Positions 24,887-33,501 of a stretch of 64,000 nucleotides of DNA are shown one piece after another. Numbering within the stretch: the first letter of the stretch is position 1; each line of letters starts with the position of its first letter. The notes under the pieces were generated by a model that was given only the letters and a program-made list of their open reading frames with translations, searched no databases and had not been told where the DNA came from. Source of the DNA: an uncultured Succinivibrionaceae bacterium (GTDB lineage: Bacteria > Pseudomonadota > Gammaproteobacteria > Enterobacterales > Succinivibrionaceae); assembly GCA_944389835.1 (NCBI GenBank), contig CALXNU010000002.1:1-64000 (forward strand), written 5' to 3'. The position numbers were made by a program, and so were the translations under genes.

Positions 24887-27800
24887 TTAAATACCTCTAG
24901 CCTTTAATTGTTGTAAGGATTTTTGATAGCCTTTGGCTATGACTTTGACAAAGCAAGAAGATACTTCTTTAAAGTTCTCTAAAATTTCCAAAGCTTTAGC
25001 ACTTGCTGTACGCTTATGATGCTCTTTTATAAGATTTTCAAGAACTTTTAGATCTTCAACATCTTGCTCTTGTAAATAGGAAATTAAAAAGTCCTCATGT
25101 GATGGCGTGAGATGTCTTAAAATTTCTTTTTTAGGATCAAAAATATAAGCAATTCCACCTGACATACCGGCTGCAAAGTTGCGACCAATTTCACCTAAGA
25201 CGATTACAGTGCCACCTGTCATATATTCACATAAATGATCACCTGCGCCTTCGCAAATGGCAGTAGCGCCACTGTTGCGCACTGCAAATCTTTCACCTAC
25301 TTTGCCTGAAATAAAGGCTTTGCCTTCGGTTGCACCATAAAGACAAGTATTACCTGCGATGATATTCTCAGAGGGTTTGCCTTTAAACTTAGGATCTTGT
25401 TTTATGACAATCAAACCGCCACAAAGACCTTTTCCTACATAATCATTAGCCTCGCCGGTAAGATTTAAAGTAATACCAGAGGTTAAGAAGGCACCTAAGC
25501 TTTGTCCGGCCGTACCTTTAAGGTTTAAGGTTAGAAAATCGTCTTCTAACTTAAGGTTATGATGGACAATTTGTCCTGAAAGATAAGTGCCAAGAGCACG
25601 ATCGGTGTTTTTAACTTTTAAATCTAAACTTAAAGGTTTATGGGAGAGAAGTTGTTCTAAAACCTCATCTTTAAGCTTAAAATCAAGACTTTGTTGAATA
25701 TCGTGTACTTGTGGCACCTTAAAGTGTGGGCAATCGTGTAAATCAGCCTTAAATAAGATTTTCTCAAAGCTTAAACTTTGCGCTTTAACAAAATCCTCAA
25801 GGTTTTCCTTTTCTAAAAGCTCGGTGTGACCTATGAGATCATCAAATTTAGCAATGCCTAAAGAGGCCATAATTTCTCTTACTTCTTGTGCGACAAAATT
25901 AAAGTAATTAATGACATCTTGAGCTTTGCCTACAAAGTTTTTGCGCAATTGAGGATCTTGTGTGGCAATACCTGCAGGGCAAGTGTTCTTCTGACACTTT
26001 CTCATCATCATGCACCCTAAGGCCACTAAAGGAGCAGTACCAAAGCCAAATTCATCTGCACCTAAAATAGCTCCAATGACCACATCGCGACCAGTTTTAA
26101 TTTGACCGTCAACTTGCACTCTAACTCGTGATCTTAAGTTATTTAAGCTTAAGGTCTGTTGGACTTCAGATAAACCAATTTCCCAAAGTCCGCCCGTGTT
26201 TTTAACTGAGCTTATAGGGGCAGCTCCTGTGCCGCCATCATGTCCTGAAATTACAATATGATCGGCTTTACATTTAGCAACACCTGCAGCTACAGTGCCT
26301 ACGCCATTTTGGGCGACTAACTTTACTGAAATAAGGGCGCGTGGATTTACGGACTTTAAGTCATAGATTAATTGCGCTAAATCTTCAATAGAGTAAATAT
26401 CATGATGTGGGGGTGGGGAGACTAACGAGATCCCAGGTAAGCAATGGCGCAAATAGGCAATATAAGGGGTGACTTTATCACCTGGCAATTGCCCGCCTTC
26501 ACCAGGCTTAGCACCTTGGGCCATCTTAATTTGAATAACCTCAGCACTATCTAAATAAGAGGCAGTCACGCCAAAGCGGCCGGAGGCTACTTGCTTTATT
26601 TTAGATTTTAAGCTGTCGCCTTGATGTAAAGGTATAGGCAAAACAGCATTTTCTTTTAAGAGATCTTGGAGGGTGCAATCCTTATCAATAGTTTTAAAGC
26701 GCAGTGGATCTTCACCACCTTCACCTGAATTTGACATACCACCTAAATGATTCATCGCCAAAGCAAGAGTACAGTGCGCTTCAGTTGAAATAGATCCTAA
26801 GGACATGGCCGCGGTTGAAAAGCGTTTGACAATTTTTTCAACACTTTCAACTTCTGAAAGCGCGATGGGCTTTTGATTACTTTTAAAGCGTAACATGCCC
26901 CTTAAAGTCATAAGCCTTGAGCCTTGATCATTGATGATCTGTGCATATTTGTCATAATGCTCTTGAGAGTTTTCTCTTACAGCATGTTGGAGATGATAAA
27001 TAGCTTCTGTGGTCCACATATGCTCTTGCCCATCGGGGCGAAAGTTTAAAGCACCACCTGAGATTAAACTATCATTAAGGTAAGAGAGGGATTTTAGCGC
27101 TTCTTGATGCATACGCACTGCTTCATCAGCAATTTCAAATAAGCCAATGCCCTCAATCTTGCTTGGGGTATTGGTAAAATACTTAGTGACAAACTCCTGA
27201 TTTAAACCTAAAGCTTCAAAAATTTGCGCACCAGTATAAGACATGTAGGTTGAAATGCCCATTTTAGCCATGATCTTATAGAGGCCTTTATCAATGGCCT
27301 TAAGATAATTGTGCTCATAAGTTTGGGCATCTTTTTCATTTTGAGCAAAGCTTTTAATTATCTCAAGTGCACTATAAGGGTAAATGGCTTCAGCACCAAA
27401 CGCGGCTAAGAGTGCAAAGTGATGGGTGGTTCTTGCCGAGCCTGTTTCAACGACTAAACCTGTTGAAGTACGCAAGCCATTTTGCACTAAACATTGATGA
27501 ATAGCAGAGGTCGCAAGTAAGGCTGGAATTGCAACCTTATCATAGCTTACCTTTTTGTCGGTAATAATTAGGATATTAATGCCAGCTTTAATCGCATCAA
27601 TAGCCGCGGCTTTAAGCGAGGCTAAGCGGGCTTCAATACCATCCTTACCCCACTTTAAAGGATAGGTAATATCAAGCTCCCGGGCTTTAAATTTATGGAA
27701 GGTTAGATCTTCGATATGGCGAATTTTCTCCATATTAGAAGAAGTCAATATTGGCTGATTTACCTCAAGACGCACGGCCGGAGAGGCGGCTAAAATATCT

Positions 27801-29449
27801 AAAAGATTAGGTCTAGGTCCTATAAAGGAAATAAGTGACGTTACTAAATTTTCGCGAATAGGATCAATTGGCGGATTAGTAACCTGCGCAAACATTTGAC
27901 GAAAATAATCGTACAAAAGACGAGGCTTTTTAGAAAGGGCGGCTACTTGTACATCATTGCCCATGGACATTAAAGGCTCACTGCCATTTTGTGCCATCGG
28001 TTTTAAAATACTTTCAAGCTCCTCACGGGAGTAGCCAAAGATCTTAAGAGCTACCTTTAAAGGCAAAAGTGATTCTTGAGAAGACTTAACTTTAGGTAAT
28101 TTATCCAAACTTATTCTAAGACGGCTTACCCACTCCTCATACGGTCTTAAAGTTGAAAGAGTGGTCTTAATTTCATTATTGTTGATAATGCGTCCTTGCT
28201 CTAAGTCAACTAAGAGCATTTTGCCAGGCTCTAAGCGTAACTTCTCTAAAACCTCATTGTCATCGATTTCAAGGGTGCCTGCCTCAGAGGCTAAAATAAG
28301 TTCATCTTGCTTGGTAATTAAATAGCGGGCAGGTCTTAAACCATTTCTATCTAAAGCAGCTCCTATTTGCCTGCCATCAGTGAAAATCACTGCAGCAGGT
28401 CCATCCCAAGGCTCCATTAAAGCGGCGTGATATTCATAATAGGCTTTAAGTTTTTTATCCATGCACTCATCTTTTTCCCAAGCCTCAGGAATTAACATCA
28501 TCATCGCTTGGGCAAGTGGGTAGCCTGCTTGTACTAAAAGCTCAAAGGCATTATCAAGAGAGGCCGAATCCGATTGACCTTGGAAAATTAAAGGGAAGAT
28601 CTTCTCAAGTTCATTGCCAAAAAATGGGGATGAAATTTGTTTTTGTCTTGCACAAATCCAATTGAAATTGCCACGTAAAGTATTAATTTCACCATTGTGG
28701 GCAAGCATTCTAAAAGGATGGGCAAGTGACCATTTTGGAAAAGTATTGGTGGAAAATCTTTGGTGGATGACCGCTAAAGCTGAGGTTGAGCGTGAATCTT
28801 TTAAATCAAGATAAAACTCTCCGACCTGGGAGGCTAAAAGCTGTCCTTTGTAGACAATAGTTCGAGAAGAAAGACTTGGAATATAAAATTCCTGGCAATG
28901 CTTTAAATTTAAATTGTAAATGGCAATGGAGGCGCGTTTGCGAATTAAAAAAAGTTTTCTTTCAAAAGCGTCAGTGACTAGCAGATCTGGGCTTGAGCCT
29001 ATGAAGATCATCTTAATAATAGGAGTGGTCTTTTTAACTGCCTCTGAAATTTCAAGATTAAAATCCACTGGCACATCGCGCCAACAAATAATTTTTTGAC
29101 CTTCAGCTAAAATGGCTCTTTCAATTTCCTCGCAGCAAGCATGACAAGAGGCCGCCTCTTGCGGAAGGAAAATCATACCTACGCCATATTCACCAGGTGG
29201 CGGGAGGGTAATGCCTGAAGTTAAAAGTTCTTCTTTAAAAAGCTCATGAGGAATTTGAATTAAAATTCCCGCGCCATCGCCTTGTAGAGGATCGGCACCT
29301 ACTGCTCCGCGGTGAGTTAAGTTCTTTAGAATTTCAAGGCCTTTGACAATAATGCTGTGACTTTTTTGTCCTTTAATATTAGCAACAAAACCCACACCAC
29401 AGGCATCATGTTCATCTTTAGGATCGTAAAGTCCAAGTTTTTCTTCCAT
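24887..29449 (-). CDS. gltB: Glutamate synthase large subunit
   Basis: 1520-residue GOGAT alpha subunit: glutamine + 2-oxoglutarate to two glutamates. The class II amidotransferase domain begins at C17 (DACGVGFVA); a short propeptide is normally removed to expose this Cys. The FMN/synthase domain includes LGSISTEAHCTLALAMNHLGGMSNSGEGGEDP and the 3Fe-4S cysteines CMMMRKCQKNTCPAGIATQ. The C-terminal GXGXG beta-helix domain follows (GLCGGLIVIKQDP, AGNTCLYGATEGKAFISGKVGERFAVRNSGA). The reading frame is intact. It lies downstream of glnA with a small hairpin between them. Confidence 0.96.
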   Translation of the reverse strand: MEEKLGLYDPKDEHDACGVGFVANIKGQKSHSIIVKGLEILKNLTHRGAVGADPLQGDGAGILIQIPHELFKEELLTSGITLPPPGEYGVGMIFLPQEAASCHACCEEIERAILAEGQKIICWRDVPVDFNLEISEAVKKTTPIIKMIFIGSSPDLLVTDAFERKLFLIRKRASIAIYNLNLKHCQEFYIPSLSSRTIVYKGQLLASQVGEFYLDLKDSRSTSALAVIHQRFSTNTFPKWSLAHPFRMLAHNGEINTLRGNFNWICARQKQISSPFFGNELEKIFPLIFQGQSDSASLDNAFELLVQAGYPLAQAMMMLIPEAWEKDECMDKKLKAYYEYHAALMEPWDGPAAVIFTDGRQIGAALDRNGLRPARYLITKQDELILASEAGTLEIDDNEVLEKLRLEPGKMLLVDLEQGRIINNNEIKTTLSTLRPYEEWVSRLRISLDKLPKVKSSQESLLPLKVALKIFGYSREELESILKPMAQNGSEPLMSMGNDVQVAALSKKPRLLYDYFRQMFAQVTNPPIDPIRENLVTSLISFIGPRPNLLDILAASPAVRLEVNQPILTSSNMEKIRHIEDLTFHKFKARELDITYPLKWGKDGIEARLASLKAAAIDAIKAGINILIITDKKVSYDKVAIPALLATSAIHQCLVQNGLRTSTGLVVETGSARTTHHFALLAAFGAEAIYPYSALEIIKSFAQNEKDAQTYEHNYLKAIDKGLYKIMAKMGISTYMSYTGAQIFEALGLNQEFVTKYFTNTPSKIEGIGLFEIADEAVRMHQEALKSLSYLNDSLISGGALNFRPDGQEHMWTTEAIYHLQHAVRENSQEHYDKYAQIINDQGSRLMTLRGMLRFKSNQKPIALSEVESVEKIVKRFSTAAMSLGSISTEAHCTLALAMNHLGGMSNSGEGGEDPLRFKTIDKDCTLQDLLKENAVLPIPLHQGDSLKSKIKQVASGRFGVTASYLDSAEVIQIKMAQGAKPGEGGQLPGDKVTPYIAYLRHCLPGISLVSPPPHHDIYSIEDLAQLIYDLKSVNPRALISVKLVAQNGVGTVAAGVAKCKADHIVISGHDGGTGAAPISSVKNTGGLWEIGLSEVQQTLSLNNLRSRVRVQVDGQIKTGRDVVIGAILGADEFGFGTAPLVALGCMMMRKCQKNTCPAGIATQDPQLRKNFVGKAQDVINYFNFVAQEVREIMASLGIAKFDDLIGHTELLEKENLEDFVKAQSLSFEKILFKADLHDCPHFKVPQVHDIQQSLDFKLKDEVLEQLLSHKPLSLDLKVKNTDRALGTYLSGQIVHHNLKLEDDFLTLNLKGTAGQSLGAFLTSGITLNLTGEANDYVGKGLCGGLIVIKQDPKFKGKPSENIIAGNTCLYGATEGKAFISGKVGERFAVRNSGATAICEGAGDHLCEYMTGGTVIVLGEIGRNFAAGMSGGIAYIFDPKKEILRHLTPSHEDFLISYLQEQDVEDLKVLENLIKEHHKRTASAKALEILENFKEVSSCFVKVIAKGYQKSLQQLKARGI

Positions 29450-29477
29450 TTTTTATCCTAACTTGCATGTGTCAAAC

Positions 29478-29498
29478 AGGCCCCTAATAAAGAGGCCT
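29478..29498 (-). terminator. Small hairpin between glnA and gltB (possible attenuator)
   Basis: 7-bp stem including one G-T pair (minus strand AGGCCTC/GGGGCCT) with a 7-nt loop and no long T-run; it may reduce read-through from glnA into gltB. Confidence 0.4.
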
Positions 29499-29508
29499 TA
29501 ATTGGAGA

Positions 29509-30918
29509 TTAAAGAGAGTAGTAAAGCTCAAATTCAGCAGGGTGTGGAATAGCATTCACCCTGGTGACTTCAGCTCTTTTAAGCTCGATAAAAGAGGCAA
29601 TAAAGTCCTCACTCATAACTCCTCCTTTAGTTAAGAAGTCATGATCTTTTTCTAAGGCCTCTAAAGCTTCTTCAAGGGAGGCACAAACTTTTGGAATGTT
29701 GTACGCTTCTTCTTTTGGTAAGTCATAAAGATTCTTATCTAAAGGATCGCCTGGGCTTAAATGGTTTTCAATGCCATCTAAACCTGCCATGAGCATGGCG
29801 GCAAAGGCTAAATAAGGGTTGGCCATACAATCTGGGAAGCGCACCTCAATGTGGGCAGCTTTTGGATTTTGAGCATAAGGAATGCGAATTGAGGCTGAGC
29901 GATTTGAGGCTGAGTAGGCTAACATCACCGGAGCTTCAAAGCCTGGCACTAATCTTTTATAAGAATTAGTTGCAGGATTGGTAAAAGCATTTAAAGCTTT
30001 AGCATGGTGAATAATTCCGCCTATATAGTACAAAGCCTCTTGGGATAAACCACCGTATAAATTGCCTGCAAAAATATTGTGTCCATTTTTGGCAAGTGAT
30101 TGATGGCAATGCATTCCAGAGCCATTGTCACCTGCGATAGGCTTGGGCATAAAAGTCGCAGTCTTGCCATTGGCGGCTGCTACATTTTGGACTACATATT
30201 TGTAGATTTGTACCTCATCGGCCTTTTTAGTAAGACTATTAAAGCGCGTGGCAATCTCATTTTGACCGGCAGTTGCCACCTCATGGTGATGGGCTTCAAT
30301 CACAAGACCTAACTTTTTCATGGTCTTACACATTTGACTTCTAATATTTTGTGAAGAGTCAACTGGAGGCACCGGGAAATAACCGCCTTTAATTGCCGGA
30401 CGATGGGCAAGATTGCCTTGAGAATAAGCTTTATCTGAGTTCCAGGCTGCCTCATAATCATCAATGGCCACCATAGAGCCTTGGATAGAGGTCTTAAATC
30501 TTACATCATCAAATAAGAAGAATTCAGGCTCAGGTCCAAAGAAGGCTTCATCTGCAATTTGCGTAGATCTTAAATACTCTTCAGCGCGGCGGGCTATAGA
30601 TCTAGGATCTCTATCATAACCGGTTAGAGTTTGGGGATCTAAAATGTCACAGCGAATAACTAAAGTAGGATCTTCAAAGAAAGGATCAATAAAGATGGTC
30701 TCTTGATCTGGCATTAAGACCATATCTGATTTATCAATGCCTCTCCAGCCTGCAATTGATGAACCATCAAAAAGCTTGCCTTGGCTAAAGAAATCTTCAT
30801 CAATAACAGAAATTGGCAGGGTAATGTGCATCTCCTTGCCCTTAGTGTCAGTAAATCTTAAATCAGCAAAACTTACGTTTTCTTTTAAGATAAGAGCTTT
30901 AATTTCATGAATGTCCAT
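29509..30918 (-). CDS. glnA: Glutamine synthetase, type I
   Basis: 469-residue dodecameric enzyme: glutamate + ammonia + ATP to glutamine. [16 protein letters not shown] near the N-terminus, [11 protein letters not shown], the ATP/Mg block [14 protein letters not shown], and NRSASIRIP are all present. Y398 in NLYDLPKEE is at the adenylylation position of GSI-beta, so control by GlnE is expected. GAGGA precedes the ATG. It stands first in a glnA-gltB-gltD row, giving a complete GS-GOGAT route. No clear sigma-54 promoter was found upstream. Confidence 0.96.
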   Translation of the reverse strand: MDIHEIKALILKENVSFADLRFTDTKGKEMHITLPISVIDEDFFSQGKLFDGSSIAGWRGIDKSDMVLMPDQETIFIDPFFEDPTLVIRCDILDPQTLTGYDRDPRSIARRAEEYLRSTQIADEAFFGPEPEFFLFDDVRFKTSIQGSMVAIDDYEAAWNSDKAYSQGNLAHRPAIKGGYFPVPPVDSSQNIRSQMCKTMKKLGLVIEAHHHEVATAGQNEIATRFNSLTKKADEVQIYKYVVQNVAAANGKTATFMPKPIAGDNGSGMHCHQSLAKNGHNIFAGNLYGGLSQEALYYIGGIIHHAKALNAFTNPATNSYKRLVPGFEAPVMLAYSASNRSASIRIPYAQNPKAAHIEVRFPDCMANPYLAFAAMLMAGLDGIENHLSPGDPLDKNLYDLPKEEAYNIPKVCASLEEALEALEKDHDFLTKGGVMSEDFIASFIELKRAEVTRVNAIPHPAEFELYYSL

Positions 30919-30980
30919 AATTTAGTCCTCAAAATTAAGTGATGGCTTATCTTAAGGACAAAAATTTGCACTTAAACTTG

Positions 30981-30999
30981 CTGCTTTATTTTAAAGCAG
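30981..30999. repeat. 8-bp inverted repeat in the glnA leader
   Basis: CTGCTTTA/TAAAGCAG with a TTT loop, about 63 nt upstream of the glnA ATG. It could be an operator or a leader hairpin. Confidence 0.4.
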
Positions 31000-31253
31000 T
31001 CATTATTTATCTTAGTGCATTAAAAATTAAGCTCTTTTAATTAAAATTTAAACTAATTTAAGTTATTTTAAATATAAAAATATTAGTAATAAAATAGTAT
31101 TTTTAAAAACACCTCTAATTTTTTATAAAACTTGCACTATAAGTTTTCAGAGTAGGATTTATTGTGGTGAAAAGTGCTTTAAAAAGAAGCGCCTTAAAAA
31201 GTGACAATTTGTTTTAACTTTTAAGGGCTGTACCAAAATAGATCACATGAAAA

Positions 31254-31273
31254 AAGGGAGCATTTGCTCCCTT
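31254..31273 (-). terminator. cstA terminator
   Basis: 9-bp stem around AGGGAGCA/TGCTCCCT with a 2-nt formal loop; on the minus strand it is followed by TTTTTT. The T-rich stretch on the other side makes it potentially bidirectional. Confidence 0.8.
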
Positions 31274-31307
31274 CTTTTTAATCTTTAATTTATTTTTTTA
31301 AAGAAAA

Positions 31308-32756
31308 TTAAACATCATTAATATCCGGGGCACCTGCTACAGGCTTTCTGCCTAAAACTAAGAAAGCAACTAAGCAGACAATTGCCAAGACAGCGCCAAT
31401 GGTATTTGACATGCCAATGTTTACACCAAAGCCCATGTTTGGCTCGTAGATGATGTAAGTAAAGGAGGCTGCTGAAATAAAGGTTGCTGGAATTGTGCAT
31501 ACCCAGTGGCACTTGCCTTTTCTGTAAAGATAGCAAGAGGCAGCCCAGAGCATAATGGCAGCTAAGGTTTGGTTGGACCAACCGAAGTATCTCCAAATGA
31601 TGTTAAAGTCAATTTGGGAAAGGGCAATACCAATGGCAAAGACCGGGACTGCAATAATTAAGCGCTTGGCAGGCTTGGATTGATTGATCTTTAAAGTATC
31701 GGCAATGGTTAAACGTGCGGCACGGAAGGCGGTATCACCTGAGGTTACAGGTAAAACAATTACACCTAAGATAGCAAGCACACCACCGAAGGTTCCCATT
31801 AAGGCAATGGAGCTGTCATAAACTACAGCTGAGGCAGTACCTGCGTTAATGGTTTCCATTAAAGAGGTTGGATCTGGATAGAAGGTCATACCTACAGTTG
31901 CCCAAACTAAACCGATAAAGCCTTCGGCAATCATGGCACCGTAGAAGACAAAGCGTCCTTCCTTTTCATTAGCCATGCAGCGGGCCATCAATGGAGATTG
32001 AGTGGCATGGAAGCCTGAAAGAGCACCACAGGCAATGGTAATGAACATTAAAGGCCATAATGGTAAGTCTTGTGGATGTTGATTGACGCCCCACTCTGCC
32101 CAGGAGTAGAACTCACCACCCTTATCAGTAAATAGGGTGAAAGTAATACCCACGGCCATGATGATAAGTAAAGCACCAAAGAATGGGTAAATACGGCCAA
32201 TTAACTTATCAATTGGAACTAAGGTTGCAATGAAATAATATAAGAAAATTACAGCAAGCCAGAAAGTGAAATCTAAGGACTCTGGGGTAAGTTTAGCTAA
32301 AAGGCCTGCAGGAGCAGTAGCAAATACCACACCTACTAATAAAAGTAGGAGAGTTGCGAAAATACGCATGATTTGCTTTGCTACATTACCCATGCTGTAG
32401 CCTACGATATCAGGAACGTTAGCGCCTTTGTAACGAACTGACATCATGCCAGAGAAGTAATCGTGAACGGCACCTGCAAAGATGGAACCAAAGACAATCC
32501 AAAGTAAGGCAGTTGGACCATATAAGGCACCCATGATTGGACCGAAAACCGGGCCCACACCTGCAATATTTAAAAGTTGGATTAACCAAACTTTCCATTT
32601 TGGCATGGTAACATAGTCCACACCGTCTGCAAGCTCAATGGCTGGAGTTTTTCTGTTGAGATCTGGTTCAAAAACTTTTTCCACGATCTTACCGTAGATA
32701 AAATAACCTACTAAAAGACCTGCGGCTGCAATAATGAACCACAAATATCTAGGCAT
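31308..32756 (-). CDS. cstA: Carbon starvation protein A family transporter (short form)
   Basis: 482-residue inner-membrane protein with about 13 hydrophobic segments. CstA signatures: LLNIAGVGPVFGPIMGALYGPTALLWIVFGSIFAGAVHDYFSGMMSVRYKGANVPDIVG (about 60-120) and GALSGFHATQSPLMARCM. Known members import pyruvate or peptides. E. coli CstA is about 700 residues, so this belongs to the shorter branch lacking the long C-terminal part; no break or frameshift is seen. GAGGA precedes the ATG. A degenerate CRP-like sequence lies about 95 bp upstream but is not convincing. Confidence 0.88.
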   Translation of the reverse strand: MPRYLWFIIAAAGLLVGYFIYGKIVEKVFEPDLNRKTPAIELADGVDYVTMPKWKVWLIQLLNIAGVGPVFGPIMGALYGPTALLWIVFGSIFAGAVHDYFSGMMSVRYKGANVPDIVGYSMGNVAKQIMRIFATLLLLLVGVVFATAPAGLLAKLTPESLDFTFWLAVIFLYYFIATLVPIDKLIGRIYPFFGALLIIMAVGITFTLFTDKGGEFYSWAEWGVNQHPQDLPLWPLMFITIACGALSGFHATQSPLMARCMANEKEGRFVFYGAMIAEGFIGLVWATVGMTFYPDPTSLMETINAGTASAVVYDSSIALMGTFGGVLAILGVIVLPVTSGDTAFRAARLTIADTLKINQSKPAKRLIIAVPVFAIGIALSQIDFNIIWRYFGWSNQTLAAIMLWAASCYLYRKGKCHWVCTIPATFISAASFTYIIYEPNMGFGVNIGMSNTIGAVLAIVCLVAFLVLGRKPVAGAPDINDV

Positions 32757-32987
32757 AAGAATATCCTCAGTTCAAGTTTTATATGATCTTTTAAACCCTT
32801 AAAAGACCAGACAAGCCCATTATAGTTACACTCCAAGCTTTAAGCTTATGGAATTTGTGATCGGTATCGGAAAGAGAACAGCAAAAAATGCACTTTTAAG
32901 TTAAATTGCGAGCTAAAGCACGTTTTTTACAAAAAAGCTGAAATTTAATTTTATTTAACCTTTTGAAGTTAGAGTAAATTTTTAAGC

Positions 32988-32999
32988 GCAAACGTTTGT
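32988..32999. promoter_or_regulatory. LacI/PurR-type palindrome
   Basis: GCAAACGTTTGT, centred on CG. Its reverse complement matches GTAAACGTTTGC at 62428-62439 at 10 of 12 positions. The binding protein is unknown. Confidence 0.45.
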
Positions 33000-33149
33000 A
33001 TTATTTGAATGATTTGTTTAATTTAAAGCGCTCTTTATTGCCTTAAGATGCCTTTAGTTAAAATTTTGCACAAAAATAAACGACAAATGAAAAAAATCTT
33101 GCCAAGTTAAATTTAGTGGCATAAACTTGTGCTGTAAGTTAGGCATGGG

Positions 33150-33238
33150 TTACTTAAGTTAAGTTAGGTTAACATGACTTAGTTTAAGATTACTTAAGTT
33201 ATGCAGGCCTTACAGCAAATAGATAAGGCTTACTTAAG
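33150..33238 (+). repeat. Three TTACTTAAG repeats at 40-bp intervals
   Basis: Copies at 33150-33158, 33190-33198 and 33230-33238; the first two extend to TTACTTAAGTTA. The phase matches about four helical turns, and the last copy ends 23 bp before feoA. Confidence 0.6.
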
Positions 33239-33261
33239 ACCTGCCTTAGAATTATAGGCAA

Positions 33262-33501
33262 ATGTGGCAAATTTTTATGAAAACATTAGATCTGCTAAAA
33301 CTTGGTGAAACTGCAAAGATTAAGGCAGTTCATGGTGAGAATACTTCCTTGCGTCGTCGTCTTTTAGATATGGGTTTAACTAAAGATACGATGGTAACTT
33401 TAACTCGCAAAGCACCTTTAGGTGATCCTATCGAATTGAATTTAAGAGATTATTCCTTAACCATTAGAAAAGATGATGCTAAGTTGGTGGAGGTAGTTTA
33501 A
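33262..33501 (+). CDS. feoA: Ferrous iron transport protein A
   Basis: 79-residue SH3-like cytoplasmic protein that assists FeoB in Fe2+ uptake. The motif LRRRLLDMGLTKDTMVTLTRKAPLGDPIELNLRDYSLTIRKDDAKLVEV is the family pattern (APLGDP). Two in-frame starts exist, ATG 33262 and ATG 33277; the second gives MKTLDLLKLGETA, closer to common FeoA N-termini, but neither has a strong ribosome binding site, so the longer is given. The stop is directly followed by the feoB ATG, so the two are coupled. No feoC follows. Confidence 0.9.
   Translation: MWQIFMKTLDLLKLGETAKIKAVHGENTSLRRRLLDMGLTKDTMVTLTRKAPLGDPIELNLRDYSLTIRKDDAKLVEVV

Larger units (their letters stand above)
30919..31307. other. Upstream region of glnA
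   Basis: 389-bp AT-rich spacer between glnA and the cstA 3' end. It holds the inverted repeat at 30981-30999 and the cstA terminator; the rest shows no firm signal. Confidence 0.5.
32757..33261. other. Divergent control region between cstA and feoAB
   Basis: 505 bp with no credible ORF. It contains a LacI-type palindrome (32988-32999) and, next to feoA, three TTACTTAAG copies exactly 40 bp apart. No classical Fur box is visible. Confidence 0.55.

Noticed and set aside
31229-31245. NtrC-like site (TGTACC-AAAAT-AGATCA) far upstream of glnA
   Set aside because: Too many mismatches, about 310 bp from glnA, and no matching sigma-54 promoter seen.
31237-31246. TAGATCACAT as a CRP half site
   Set aside because: No left half at the right distance; it lies at the 3' end of cstA.
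32850-32871. CRP-like site upstream of cstA (AATTTGTGATCGGTATCGG)
   Set aside because: Only the left half matches; the right half lacks TCACA.
33100-33261. Fur box before feoAB
   Set aside because: No match to the GATAATGATAATCATTATC pattern in either strand.
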